This document shows positions 35,619 to 43,958 of a stretch of 64,000 nucleotides of DNA, one piece after another. The DNA is from Tetragenococcus solitarius NBRC 100494. Lineage in GTDB: Bacteria > Bacillota > Bacilli > Lactobacillales > Enterococcaceae. The translations under genes were made by a program, and so were the position numbers. Within the stretch, counting starts at the first letter, position 1, and each line of letters starts with the position of its first letter. The stretch spans positions 24,769-88,768 of the forward strand of contig NZ_BCPY01000006.1 in the NCBI RefSeq assembly GCF_001544195.1, given 5' to 3'. The notes under the pieces are model-generated. The model did no database searches, was not told where the DNA came from, and saw only the letters and a program-made list of their open reading frames with translations.

Positions 35619-35924
35619 TTATCCATTCATACTTTGCCAAGCATTCATCCCGCCTTGGATGTTAACAACATCATAGCCCAAACTTGCTAAATAGTCACAA
35701 GCTCGAAGAGTTCGTACACCAGCTTTGCTGATAACGTAATACGTCTGGTCTTTTTGTAGCTTTTCAGCTTCAGACACAAATTCGCCAATCGGTAAGTTAA
35801 GCGCTCCTTCAATATGATTTTTTTCGAAGTCTTCTTTTTCTTGTACGTCTAAGATCGTGATTGCCTCATTTTGTAGTCTGTTTGCTAGTTCTCCTACAGT
35901 AATCGACGGATACATAAGATCCAT
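35619..35924 (-). CDS. Rhodanese-homology protein without catalytic cysteine
   Basis: 101 residues, a single rhodanese domain: EAITILDVQEKEDFEKNHIE (CH2A region), GALNLPIGEF, and the C-terminal YDVVNIQGGMNAWQ. At the active-site loop the usual Y-C-x-x-G-x-R-S becomes VISKAGVRT, so the sulfur-carrying Cys is Ser. It cannot be a sulfurtransferase and is probably a binding or regulatory version. The ATG at 35924 has GGAG 8 bases upstream. Between the MgtC-like gene and a membrane protein, transcribed alone. Confidence 0.85.
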   Translation of the reverse strand: MDLMYPSITVGELANRLQNEAITILDVQEKEDFEKNHIEGALNLPIGEFVSEAEKLQKDQTYYVISKAGVRTLRACDYLASLGYDVVNIQGGMNAWQSMNG

Positions 35925-36002
35925 GATAAACGCTCCTTTTATTTCCTTACCCTTTGATAGTAGTCGAAAGCAAATCGTTTGTCAAAAGTTATATGCTTGC
36001 AA

Positions 36003-36698
36003 TTAATGACTAGTGACGGTCTTTGCGATAAACTGAAATATTATCCCGATCGTTAAAAATGCCAGACAAACACCAATAAGATTTATAAAAAAATAAGGAA
36101 GTTCTGCCATTGTATAGAAAAAGGGACGTTCAACCAAATAAAAATAATTACCTCCGGCCCAGGCATTAAATACTGCGACAGTTGGCAAATAAATTGCAAA
36201 TGCCACTGAAGCGATTATGGAACCCTTAAACGAAGGAATAAAGCCTACAGTAAAATATCGAACTAGAGGAAATAATAGATTCAAACTATGTAGTAAAACA
36301 AAGGTAACTCCCATCACATGTGTAAGCGGCGAGATTTCTATCGGGTAAATAAAAGAGCCGTAAGCAAAAAGTCCCCAAAAGAAAATCAGCTGATCAAGCC
36401 AGTCTTTTCGAAGAAAAAATTGAAAGATAATGAGCAGACAGACCAGACGACAGATATGAAGCGGTAATGACTCTGCCAATGTATATTCTCTAATATAAAT
36501 AAAATAGGTAAAACTTAATCCTCTTTGTAATAAGGCAAGTATTAATGTAGTTAGCATTACAGCTTTTTTGTGGGCCTTTAGCTGATGCCTGAAGCTAACA
36601 AGCAAGATAAATAAAATAATAATGATGAAAAGGTACAGAAAATGGTCTTTTCCACCAATAGCTATTTCCGGACGTGCCGCGCTAAAGAACTGTTCCAT
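36003..36698 (-). CDS. TIGR02206 family membrane protein (YwaF-like)
   Basis: 231 residues from the ATG at 36698 (MEQFFSAARPEIAIGGKDHF), behind GAGGTGG. About seven membrane segments with short loops, including LPLHICRLVCLLIIFQFFL and the ISPLTHVMGVTFVLLHSL stretch with conserved His residues. The family has no known role. No neighbouring gene suggests one. A membrane enzyme or sensor is possible from the buried His residues, but this is speculation. Confidence 0.75.
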   Translation of the reverse strand: MEQFFSAARPEIAIGGKDHFLYLFIIIILFILLVSFRHQLKAHKKAVMLTTLILALLQRGLSFTYFIYIREYTLAESLPLHICRLVCLLIIFQFFLRKDWLDQLIFFWGLFAYGSFIYPIEISPLTHVMGVTFVLLHSLNLLFPLVRYFTVGFIPSFKGSIIASVAFAIYLPTVAVFNAWAGGNYFYLVERPFFYTMAELPYFFINLIGVCLAFLTIGIIFQFIAKTVTSH

Positions 36699-36884
36699 AT
36701 GCCCACCTCGCCTGAGTTTTACTTTCCATGAAAATAAGGTCACTTAAAACCTCATTTGCTGTTTTTTTAAACTTATCTAGCACACAATCAATATTTTATA
36801 CAAAAATAATTTTCACTCTTCATACCGCCGATACTATTTTTATACACCAAATTTACCATTGATACAAGAAAGAAACTTATTTTA

Positions 36885-36926
36885 AAACCGCTGAAAATGT
36901 TGTTTGTTCGACATTTTCAGCGGTTT
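36885..36926 (-). terminator. Terminator after the metal ATPase
   Basis: A perfect 16-bp stem, AAACCGCTGAAAATGT (36885-36900) with ACATTTTCAGCGGTTT (36911-36926). Confidence 0.85.
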
Positions 36927-36971
36927 CTAATATTAAGACAAAACAAGTAACGATACAAAATTAGATACAGA

Positions 36972-38927
36972 TTACGTATTTTTAAAATTTTTAGTTAGGG
37001 GAAATAATAAGCGTAAACCATTGAACAATACTAACAGAGTACTTCCTTCATGAGCTAAAACACCAAGGCCAATATTCATCTGACCTATAATATTTAACAC
37101 GCTCAATAGGACCACAATTCCCATGGCAAAAATAATATTTTCCCAAATAATACGGTTCAGTTTTTTAGCAAGCTTATGTGCATACTCAAATTTTAAAAGG
37201 TCATTTTGCATAATAACGGCATCTGCTACATCAATGGCAACGTCTGTCCCATCTCCCATAGCAAATCCAATATCTGCCTTTACTAATGCAGGCGCATCGT
37301 TAATGCCATCTCCGATCATTGCTGTTTTTCCAAATCTTGTCTGTAAGGAAGTGATTGCCTCTGCTTTATTTTCCGGCAAAATATTACTGAAAACTTCGTC
37401 AATTCCTAAAGCATGGGCAACAGCTTCTCCGGTAGTTTTGGCATCTCCTGTGATCATTATGGTATTTATATCTTGTTCTTTTAAATAAGCAATAGCAGCT
37501 GCTGCCTTTTCATCCGCCCGATCCATTAAAGCAATCAAAGCTACAACCTCTTCGTCTTCGCTAAAATAAACGACCGTTTTTCCTGCCGAAGTATATTTTT
37601 TGGTTTTCTGCTTGATTTCTTGGCTTACATCGGTAAATAAACTAGGTTTGCCAAGTCTATAATGATGTCCTTTATATTCTCCGATAATCCCTTGCCCAAT
37701 TTCATTTTTTACAGGCATTTTAAGCCGTTCAACTTTTCCGCAAGCGGTCAATATCGCTGTGGCTAAAGGATGATTTGCACTTTCTTCCATTGTCACGATG
37801 ATACGTTGCCACTGATTTTGTTTTGTTTCGTCTTTATAAAAAGTATCCGTAACAACAGGTCGCCCTTTTGTCAGGGTCCCCGTTTTATCAAAAGCTACGG
37901 CTTTTACATCAGACAAATTGGAAAGGTATGCTCCTCCTTTAAACAAGACCCCTTTTTTCGCTAAATTTGAAACAGCGGATAAGGTAGCTGGCACAGCACT
38001 TACTGCAAGTGCACAAGGCGAAGCTGTAATTAATAAAACAATTCCCCGATAAACGCTAACTTGCCAGCTCCACTGAAATAAAATAGGAGCTAATAGGATA
38101 AATAAAGGAACGATAAGTAAAACACTTTTAACATAAACCGGCTCAATTTTTTGAATTTTTGTCGCCGCTTTTGGCAGATTATTTTGCGATTGTTCAACTA
38201 CCTTTAGAATTTTAGCAAATACCGTTTCCGAAGAATCTTTTGTTACTTGCATTGTAAAAGTTCCTTGGCCATTTACTGTACTAGCAAATACGTTTTCTTC
38301 TTCAGCTTTTTCTTTTGGCATACTTTCCCCGTTGATAGAAGATTCGTCAATCGTTGTATAGCCTTTTATGATACGACCATCTGCCGCAATTTGATCACCG
38401 GGTAAAACTTTCAGCTGATCTCCCACCTTGACTTGTTGCACATCAACTAATTTTGTACTCCCATCTGCTTGTAATAGCCGAGCTTTTGTTGGATTCAATT
38501 TTAGCAAACTAGTAATTTCTTTTTTACTTTTTTCTTCAGCAAATTCTTCAAGAAAATGAGCACCGGCAAAAATTAATATAAGTATGGCACTTTCATCAAA
38601 ACTACCGATCAGCATAGCCCCAACGACAGCTAATGTCATTAATAGATGTACATTTGGTTGAAATGCTTTATTTTTCTTTGTATTAGTTATCGTATCTGCA
38701 ATACCTTCAACTATAATATGATACCCTGCAAGAACAACTGAAACTACAAAAAGAAGATTAGTAACCGTCACTGAAAAAGGCACTAGAAGGGCAAACAGAT
38801 AAACGCCGAGGCCGATAAAATACATAGGAATTTCACCATGTAAATGTCCAGCATGTTCATGCTTTTGTGTGTCATGTTCGTTCATTTTATGATGCGTCAT
38901 TATACTTTTTGTTTTATCCATATTCAT
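36972..38927 (-). CDS. P1B-4-type heavy-metal P-type ATPase (PfeT/ZosA/CoaT-like)
   Basis: 651 residues. A His-rich N terminus (HHKMNEH, HEHAGHLH) replaces the usual Cys metal-binding domain. Six to eight membrane helices; phosphatase motif NGESMPK, metal site SPCALAV (SPC, not CPC), phosphorylation site FDKTGTLTKG, nucleotide site ESANHPLA and hinge MIGDGINDAPAL. The HEGST motif in the last helix pair together with SPC defines the P1B-4 group, which exports Fe2+, Co2+, Ni2+ or zinc (B. subtilis PfeT, Listeria FrvA). The upstream promoter holds an ArsR/SmtB-like palindrome. No metalloregulator gene is adjacent. Confidence 0.9.
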   Translation of the reverse strand: MNMDKTKSIMTHHKMNEHDTQKHEHAGHLHGEIPMYFIGLGVYLFALLVPFSVTVTNLLFVVSVVLAGYHIIVEGIADTITNTKKNKAFQPNVHLLMTLAVVGAMLIGSFDESAILILIFAGAHFLEEFAEEKSKKEITSLLKLNPTKARLLQADGSTKLVDVQQVKVGDQLKVLPGDQIAADGRIIKGYTTIDESSINGESMPKEKAEEENVFASTVNGQGTFTMQVTKDSSETVFAKILKVVEQSQNNLPKAATKIQKIEPVYVKSVLLIVPLFILLAPILFQWSWQVSVYRGIVLLITASPCALAVSAVPATLSAVSNLAKKGVLFKGGAYLSNLSDVKAVAFDKTGTLTKGRPVVTDTFYKDETKQNQWQRIIVTMEESANHPLATAILTACGKVERLKMPVKNEIGQGIIGEYKGHHYRLGKPSLFTDVSQEIKQKTKKYTSAGKTVVYFSEDEEVVALIALMDRADEKAAAAIAYLKEQDINTIMITGDAKTTGEAVAHALGIDEVFSNILPENKAEAITSLQTRFGKTAMIGDGINDAPALVKADIGFAMGDGTDVAIDVADAVIMQNDLLKFEYAHKLAKKLNRIIWENIIFAMGIVVLLSVLNIIGQMNIGLGVLAHEGSTLLVLFNGLRLLFPLTKNFKNT

Positions 38928-38969
38928 GTATCTCCTTTAAACGTACCTTTTTTCAATTCGTAAGCGTTT

Positions 38970-39029
38970 ATATGAATAATTAATCATTTGTTTATATAAA
39001 GTTTACATGAATACATGTTCATTTGTCAA
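38970..39029 (-). promoter_or_regulatory. Metal ATPase promoter with ArsR/SmtB-like operators
   Basis: On the minus strand TTGACA (39029-39024), 18-base spacer, TAAACT (39005-39000). The spacer contains ATGAATACATGTTCAT (39007-39022), close to the ATGAACA-TGTTCAT sites of ArsR/SmtB metal sensors. A second TTATATGAA...TTTATATAA palindrome (about 38969-38999) lies just downstream of the -10. Confidence 0.6.
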
Positions 39030-39174
39030 GTAAGTTTTTAGATTTTCTTTGTAAGATAAGCTTAAAATAACAAAAATGAGCTTTTTTATAAAACACACTG
39101 ATTCGTTTTCTTTTATGTTTTATAATAAAGTAAGAGGTAGTTGTTGCTTATTTGTTAATTAGGAGGAAAAACAT

Positions 39175-39658
39175 ATGATAGATGAAATAGATAGAAAATA
39201 TTTAAAGAGATGTGTAGAATTGGCAGAAACCGCTTTAAAAAATGGAGATGCACCCTTCGGCTCAATATTAGTCTCACAAGAAGGAGAAGTTTTATATGAA
39301 GGCCATAATGAAATTTCTTCAGGAGATAACACATGCCATCCTGAATTTGCAATCGCCAAATGGGCAGCCAACAACTTAAATGAAACACAACGTCAAAACG
39401 CAGTAGTCTACACTTCTGGCGAGCATTGCTCTATGTGCGCTTCAGCTCATGGACTTGTAGGCTTAGGCCGTATCGTCTATGCTAGTTCAACAAAACAGTT
39501 AAGTAAGTGGACAAAGGAAATGGGGGGTTGAGAACGGTCGGTTAAAGGGACTTTCGATTCCAGAAGTTATTAATCACACTGAAGTTGATGGTCCTGATGA
39601 ATTTCTTTCAGAAGAAGTACGCAAATTACAATATAGATACTATAACAAAGAGGTATGA
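39175..39658 (+). pseudogene. Nucleoside/guanine deaminase with a frameshift in a G-run
   Basis: The first 118 codons encode a zinc-dependent deaminase: LKNGDAPFGSILV, the first zinc/acid motif CHPEFAIAKWA (His, Glu), and the second motif SGEHCSMCASAHG (two Cys). After KEMGG the frame stops at 39529-39531, but in the next frame the family C terminus continues (VENGRLKGLSIPEV to YYNKEV, stop at 39656). Removing one base from the six G residues at 39522-39527 joins them. It is therefore an inactivated gene, a phase-variable homopolymer, or a sequencing error. The active-site part is intact; the missing C terminus contributes to substrate binding in relatives. AGGAGG ribosome binding site upstream. 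Confidence 0.85.
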
Positions 39659-39660
39659 AA

Positions 39661-39692
39661 AAAGATGGGCGGAGTTTTTGCCGCTCATCTTT
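39661..39692 (+). terminator. Terminator after the deaminase
   Basis: AAAGATGGGCGG (39661-39672) with CCGCTCATCTTT (39681-39692), one mismatch, then a T-rich stretch. Confidence 0.75.
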
Positions 39693-39715
39693 CTTATACT
39701 TCGTAACGTCACTAA

Positions 39716-40378
39716 TTAAACAGTTTTTACGGCCTCATTAATTGGTTCGTCTCCCGGCAATACTTCAAATTCTTTATGAATTGTTACATCACTTTCCAAA
39801 GAAGCCAATATCGTTTGAGCAACATCTTGACGTGGTATTTCGCTATGTTTATTCCCCATGCCCACTTTGATTTTTCCGCTTCCTTTTTCGTCAGTAAGTG
39901 TACCGGGATGAATAATTGTCCAATCAAGATCTGTACGATTTTTCAACCATTCATCTGCATAGTTTTTTGCAATTGTATAAATCTTTAAAGGCCAATCATT
40001 TTCAATCCCTTTAGCAATTTGTTTACGTCCAGTACGGAAGGTACTTACCATCACAAAACGCTTAACATTGGCTTTTTCAGCTGCTGTCATTACTTTTATC
40101 GCACCATCCAAATCAACCATAACCGTCTTATCCAAACCGCTTCCGCCAGCACCTGCGCTAAAAACTACTGCATCTACATCTTGCATTGCTTGAACAAAAT
40201 CCTCAATTGAATTATATACGATATCCAAAATTTCAGTTTCAATTCCACGTTCTTCAAAGAATGGCTTTTGCTCAGAGTTACGAATGACTGCTTTTTCATC
40301 AATAGATGCATGATTTTGGACTAGATCTGCAAAGCATTTAGCTACCTTACCATTTGCGCCAACAACAAGTACTTTCAT
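39716..40378 (-). CDS. NAD(P)-binding oxidoreductase, atypical SDR
   Basis: 220 residues. Rossmann start MKVLVVGANGKVAKCFADLV (GxxGxxG variant GANGKVA), then AVVFSAGAGGSGLDKTVMVD and a YADEWLKNRTDLDWTIIHPG block in which the Tyr-x-x-x-Lys catalytic pair is displaced, as in NmrA/SDR_a5 flavin-reductase-like members. Substrate unknown. Transcribed alone between the deaminase terminator and the coiled-coil gene. Confidence 0.85.
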   Translation of the reverse strand: MKVLVVGANGKVAKCFADLVQNHASIDEKAVIRNSEQKPFFEERGIETEILDIVYNSIEDFVQAMQDVDAVVFSAGAGGSGLDKTVMVDLDGAIKVMTAAEKANVKRFVMVSTFRTGRKQIAKGIENDWPLKIYTIAKNYADEWLKNRTDLDWTIIHPGTLTDEKGSGKIKVGMGNKHSEIPRQDVAQTILASLESDVTIHKEFEVLPGDEPINEAVKTV

Positions 40379-40567
40379 CTTTCTAGTCTCCTCTCTTTAT
40401 TTTTTAATCTTATTTAATTATAGCATTGCTTTGACATTCCGTTAAAACGCTTTGCTTTCGTCCTATAAACTTATGGCTTCGTCAAGACTGAAAATCCTAC
40501 TTGAATCAACTATCCTGACATTTTAATATTTGCCTGAGTTTCTACTATCTTAGTTTGTTGGCTGATT

Positions 40568-41011
40568 TTATTCAATTCCTTGTTCTTTCATACGTTCATC
40601 ATAGAAATCCTCATAGTCTTCTTTTAAAATCTTATGCAACGGTTCAATTTGATTAAATTCATAGCCTTCTTGTTTTTTCTTTACATACCAATCAAATAAT
40701 ATGTCTTCTCCCCTTCGCAATATTACCATCAAGCGGTCTTTTTCTGCCATATCAAAGTTTTCAATGGAATAGGAATGCTCTTGTAATGCTTCAACAACTA
40801 ATTGAGTTTCCAAAAATTGTAAATAAGAATCCAATACATCCCCCTTTTTCTTAAAATCAATAAGCTCTTTTTGTTTTTCAATGGTTTTTTCACATAAATC
40901 GGCGACTTCATCTTCTGCTTTTCCCATTTGATCGTATAATTCGTCTCGTCTTTTTTCTAAAGAGTCCATTCTCTGTTTCGTTTCTTCCTTCCTTAGTTCA
41001 TAGCGTTTCAC
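40568..41011 (-). CDS. Coiled-coil protein of unknown function with SOS-type promoter
   Basis: 147 residues from a GTG at 41011 (GGAGGGG 5 bases upstream). The first ~60 residues are a continuous charged coiled coil (KEETKQRMDSLEKRRDELYD), followed by a more globular, acidic half ending LKEDYEDFYDERMKEQGIE. No signal peptide or membrane segment and no recognised family. Its promoter region carries a LexA-type box and a 9-base motif shared with the divergent HdiR-like repressor, so induction on DNA damage is likely. Function not known. Confidence 0.7.
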   Translation of the reverse strand: MKRYELRKEETKQRMDSLEKRRDELYDQMGKAEDEVADLCEKTIEKQKELIDFKKKGDVLDSYLQFLETQLVVEALQEHSYSIENFDMAEKDRLMVILRRGEDILFDWYVKKKQEGYEFNQIEPLHKILKEDYEDFYDERMKEQGIE

Positions 41012-41035
41012 CGTAACCCCTCCATTTTATTTTAT

Positions 41036-41095
41036 CAAACGTACGTTCGCATCCGAGAACAATCTAAGGATACCATTGTCGTTCTTTATTGTCAA
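41036..41095 (-). promoter_or_regulatory. Promoter with LexA-type box and HdiR-type site
   Basis: Minus strand: TTGACA (41095-41090), 17-base spacer, TATCCT (41072-41067). CGAACGTACGTTTG (41049-41036) matches the Gram-positive LexA/DinR box CGAACRNRYGTTYC at 13 of 14 positions. GAGAACAAT (41055-41063, plus strand) recurs in the divergent promoter. Confidence 0.75.
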
Positions 41096-41109
41096 CAAAT
41101 AGTTTAAAT

Positions 41110-41138
41110 TTGTTTCTTATTGAGAACAATGTTATAAT
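41110..41138 (+). promoter_or_regulatory. hdiR promoter
   Basis: TTGTTT (41110-41115), 17-base spacer, TATAAT (41133-41138). GAGAACAAT (41122-41130) sits in the spacer, suggesting autorepression. Confidence 0.7.
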
Positions 41139-41160
41139 TAACGAAACTGGAGGGAAATAC

Positions 41161-41775
41161 ATGAAAACAAACGATGAAATTATGGATATCTTCGATCAAT
41201 TAAAAAAAGAAAAGCATCTTTCCATCAGTGAAATTGCGCGTCGTGTGGGGATGGCAAAATCTGCTGTTTCCAAATACTTCAATCGTACACGTAATTTTCC
41301 ATTAAATCGAATTGAAGATTTTGCTCGCGCTATGGACGTTAGTCCCGAATACATCTTAGGTTATCACGCAGGTTACATTTATTCTAAAGAAATTACGAAT
41401 ATCCCAATAGTTCAAACTCTTTCTAACAATTCAGATGTTGTAGCTGAGCCAAATGCTCAGTCTTATTACCCTACCGCTTCTTTTAATTTACCTATCGGAG
41501 AATTGTTTTATTTTAAGATGAAAGATAATAGTATGACGCCTACTATCCCTGAAGACGCAAATGTTTTACTTAAATTTCAAGAAGATATTGAAGATGGTCA
41601 GGTTGCTGCAATAACACTAAATGAGGATCCAACATTACTTTTAAAAAGAGTCAAAAAACAAGACAATTTCTTATTATTGCTTTCCGAAAATCCAGATTAT
41701 GACCCAATCATTGTGACAAAAGATACTTCTATGCAAATTGTGGGAAAAGCAATTCGTGTAAGCTATGACCTTTGA
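41161..41775 (+). CDS. hdiR: HdiR/LexA-like self-cleaving repressor (XRE plus S24 peptidase)
   Basis: 204 residues from the ATG at 41161 (GGAGGG with a 6-base spacer). Residues 1-65 form an XRE helix-turn-helix (SISEIARRVGMAKSAVSKYF). A linker with a candidate Ala70-Gly71 cleavage site follows. Residues 105-204 form a LexA-type peptidase with catalytic Ser124 (KDNSMTPTIP) and Lys162 (LLLKRVK). This matches HdiR of lactococci, a heat- and DNA-damage-inducible repressor that cleaves itself with RecA help. A host-gene regulator or a phage-derived repressor are both possible; no prophage genes flank it. It probably represses the divergent coiled-coil gene and itself. Confidence 0.85.
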   Translation: MKTNDEIMDIFDQLKKEKHLSISEIARRVGMAKSAVSKYFNRTRNFPLNRIEDFARAMDVSPEYILGYHAGYIYSKEITNIPIVQTLSNNSDVVAEPNAQSYYPTASFNLPIGELFYFKMKDNSMTPTIPEDANVLLKFQEDIEDGQVAAITLNEDPTLLLKRVKKQDNFLLLLSENPDYDPIIVTKDTSMQIVGKAIRVSYDL

Positions 41776-41826
41776 AAAAAGATTTAATTTTCTACGATTT
41801 ATATTCTTTTTATATTTTACTATAAA

Positions 41827-41868
41827 AAAACATCTGGAAGATTATTGCTCATACTTCCAGATGTTTTT
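41827..41868. terminator. Bidirectional terminator (hdiR and deglycase operon)
   Basis: AAAACATCTGGAAG (41827-41840) with CTTCCAGATGTTTTT (41854-41868), perfect over 14 bp, between two convergent genes. Confidence 0.9.
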
Positions 41869-41878
41869 AATAAATTGA

Positions 41879-42883
41879 TTAATAATCAAATTGGCGATAG
41901 TAACGACGAATATCCATCGGATGCCGATTTAGTTTTTCAACATGGGCATCAATGCGTTGCGTCACACAATGCATCAACAATACCGTAGGAATACGTCCGC
42001 GATACTTTTCGCTAATTCCTGGCAATTCATACTCTTTTGTATCAATAAACGTATAATCTCCACAAATTCTTGGTAATAGGTCAGCCACTCTTTGGCTTAA
42101 CGGACGTTGTTCATCCTCGCCAATAAAAACTGTAACCGGCGTAGTTTCATCAACGATTTCTAAGGTTCCATGTAAAAATTCTGCCGAATGAATCGACTTT
42201 GAACGCAGCCAGCTTTGTTCTTCCCAGTAACACATCGCATAAGAATAAGTTGCACCCCACTGATTTCCGGCACCAACAAAGTAATGCATTGCATCGTGAC
42301 GATGGGCTTGTGCGAACGCCAGGCCAAATTCATCTGCTTGTTTTTCTGCCTCCACTAAGTCCTTAGCTAGGTGCTCGTCTAATTCTTTATAGTAGTCTTC
42401 ATAATCATCAAATTCTCCATTATTTTTCATCAGACGATCCGCGAACATAAAGAATTTAAGTTGTTCTGTCCCTGGTTCAGGGTAAGTAATCACATAATCA
42501 CATTTTTTGGCTAAGGGACTATCTTTTTCGTCAATGAAGCCAAAAATGGTTGCTCCTACTTTTTTAATTTCATCTACAGCTGTTATCACTTCTTCTGTTG
42601 TTCCAGTTACAGAAGAAATAACAACCAATGAATCTTTAGTTAATCGCTTATTTCCCGTTGTATAATATTCCGCTGCATGCTGTACATATACAGGTAAATT
42701 ACTTTTTCCATTTATATAGGTAACGGCTTGCATCGAAGAAGCATACGTTCCACCGATCCCTAAGTAATAAATATTGTCAAAGCCCTTGTCATACAGTTCA
42801 TCAACCATCTTTTCCACTTGCGGGCGCAGTGCTAATGCTCCTTGAATATCATTTATCTGTTTTTGTTCATCAAATTTTAGCAT
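41879..42883 (-). CDS. SIS-domain sugar-amine 6-phosphate deglycase (FrlB/GfrF-like)
   Basis: 334 residues with two SIS domains: YYLGIGGTYASSMQAVTYIN (near 40) and the serine-rich VVISSVTGTTEEVI loop, then the catalytic C-terminal region SKSIHSAEFLHGTLEIVDE and NRHPMDIRRYYRQFDY. It is most like FrlB/GfrF, which split fructoselysine 6-phosphate into glucose 6-phosphate and lysine. Last gene of the PTS operon (ABCD then two SIS genes), the same order as the Salmonella gfr operon. The exact Amadori substrate is inference. Confidence 0.8.
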   Translation of the reverse strand: MLKFDEQKQINDIQGALALRPQVEKMVDELYDKGFDNIYYLGIGGTYASSMQAVTYINGKSNLPVYVQHAAEYYTTGNKRLTKDSLVVISSVTGTTEEVITAVDEIKKVGATIFGFIDEKDSPLAKKCDYVITYPEPGTEQLKFFMFADRLMKNNGEFDDYEDYYKELDEHLAKDLVEAEKQADEFGLAFAQAHRHDAMHYFVGAGNQWGATYSYAMCYWEEQSWLRSKSIHSAEFLHGTLEIVDETTPVTVFIGEDEQRPLSQRVADLLPRICGDYTFIDTKEYELPGISEKYRGRIPTVLLMHCVTQRIDAHVEKLNRHPMDIRRYYRQFDY

Positions 42884-42896
42884 CTATTCATCTCTC

Positions 42897-43946
42897 CTAA
42901 ATTTTACTTTTTAATACTGTGTCAAAATCATCAAATATTCGGACGTTCAAATCGATCCCTTTACTTAAGGCCGTTTGAAAGGCAAAAATTTGAAATGGAA
43001 TAATCAAAACCAAAGGTGCAATCCACTCTGGACAATTGATTTCTAAACCTAGTGTATTATTTGCTTCTGCTTTTTTAGTGGTGATGGTAAAAACATCTCC
43101 TACATAGATGAACATATAAGAGCGCAGAGCTTCAGAGCGTTTACTATTGATACTTTCATTTTCAATAAAAAAGAGGATATGTTGTGTATCTGCTTCCAAA
43201 TAAGGACCATGCATATAGGCTTCCAGTTCAAAACCATGAGAAGGCTTGCGCACCGTCTCTGTAAACTTGGTCTCAAACTCCTTAGCTGTCCCCCAAGCAG
43301 GGCCGTATCCGATAGCAATAAAACGCTGACCTAATTTAAAAATAGGTTGATGATTATTAAAGAAATTTTGACTTTTATTAATCACTTCTGGAATTTGTTG
43401 TATCACTTGCTTTAACTGCCCTTTTGCTTCATTAACTTCTTTTTCCGATAGTTTTTGCTTACTAAAACCAATGGTTATACCTAATAACATCATCTGTAAA
43501 ACTGTAGATACAAAACCTTTTGTCACAAATCCTACCTTTTCAATACCCATCTGTAAGTCAATGACTTGATCAACTACTTTGCTGATAGGACTATTCAAAT
43601 CACTAGTCAAAGCCATATGAAATACATTTTGATCTTTTATTTTTGCAATTGCATCGATGGTTGAAGCACTTTTTCCACTTTGGGATACAGCAACCACAGC
43701 GTCTACTGAAGGCACCAATTTACCGTAATGATTAAAATTATAGGGTTCTTCAATTGTTACTACGAGGTCTCCATACTTTTCAAGAAACATCTTCGCAGAT
43801 AAACAAGCGTTATATGATGATCCGGTAGCTAGAATCATTAGATGCTCAATTTTTGCTAAATTTTCATCTTCTTTTAACGTATGATTTTCCAATATTTTTA
43901 ATAGTGTGTCTTCTTCTTCATTGATGTAATCTAACATCGTAACCAT
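42897..43946 (-). CDS. SIS-domain deglycase (GfrE-like)
   Basis: 349 residues, related to the isomerase half of glucosamine-6-phosphate synthase: LMILATGSSYNACLSAKMFL, the phosphosugar loop VAVSQSGKSASTIDAIAKI and EAYMHGPYLEADTQHI. In Salmonella the equivalent (GfrE) cleaves glucoselysine 6-phosphate. GGAGGAC lies 6-8 bases before the ATG. Thirteen bases separate it from the downstream FrlB/GfrF-like gene. Position after PTS component IID supports a role on the imported phosphosugar. Confidence 0.75.
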   Translation of the reverse strand: MVTMLDYINEEEDTLLKILENHTLKEDENLAKIEHLMILATGSSYNACLSAKMFLEKYGDLVVTIEEPYNFNHYGKLVPSVDAVVAVSQSGKSASTIDAIAKIKDQNVFHMALTSDLNSPISKVVDQVIDLQMGIEKVGFVTKGFVSTVLQMMLLGITIGFSKQKLSEKEVNEAKGQLKQVIQQIPEVINKSQNFFNNHQPIFKLGQRFIAIGYGPAWGTAKEFETKFTETVRKPSHGFELEAYMHGPYLEADTQHILFFIENESINSKRSEALRSYMFIYVGDVFTITTKKAEANNTLGLEINCPEWIAPLVLIIPFQIFAFQTALSKGIDLNVRIFDDFDTVLKSKI

Positions 43947-43958
43947 GAGACTGTCCTC

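Noticed and set aside
35619..36698. Operon of the rhodanese-like and TIGR02206 genes
   Set aside because: A 78-bp gap with a separate ribosome binding site and no overlap leaves co-transcription possible but not supported.
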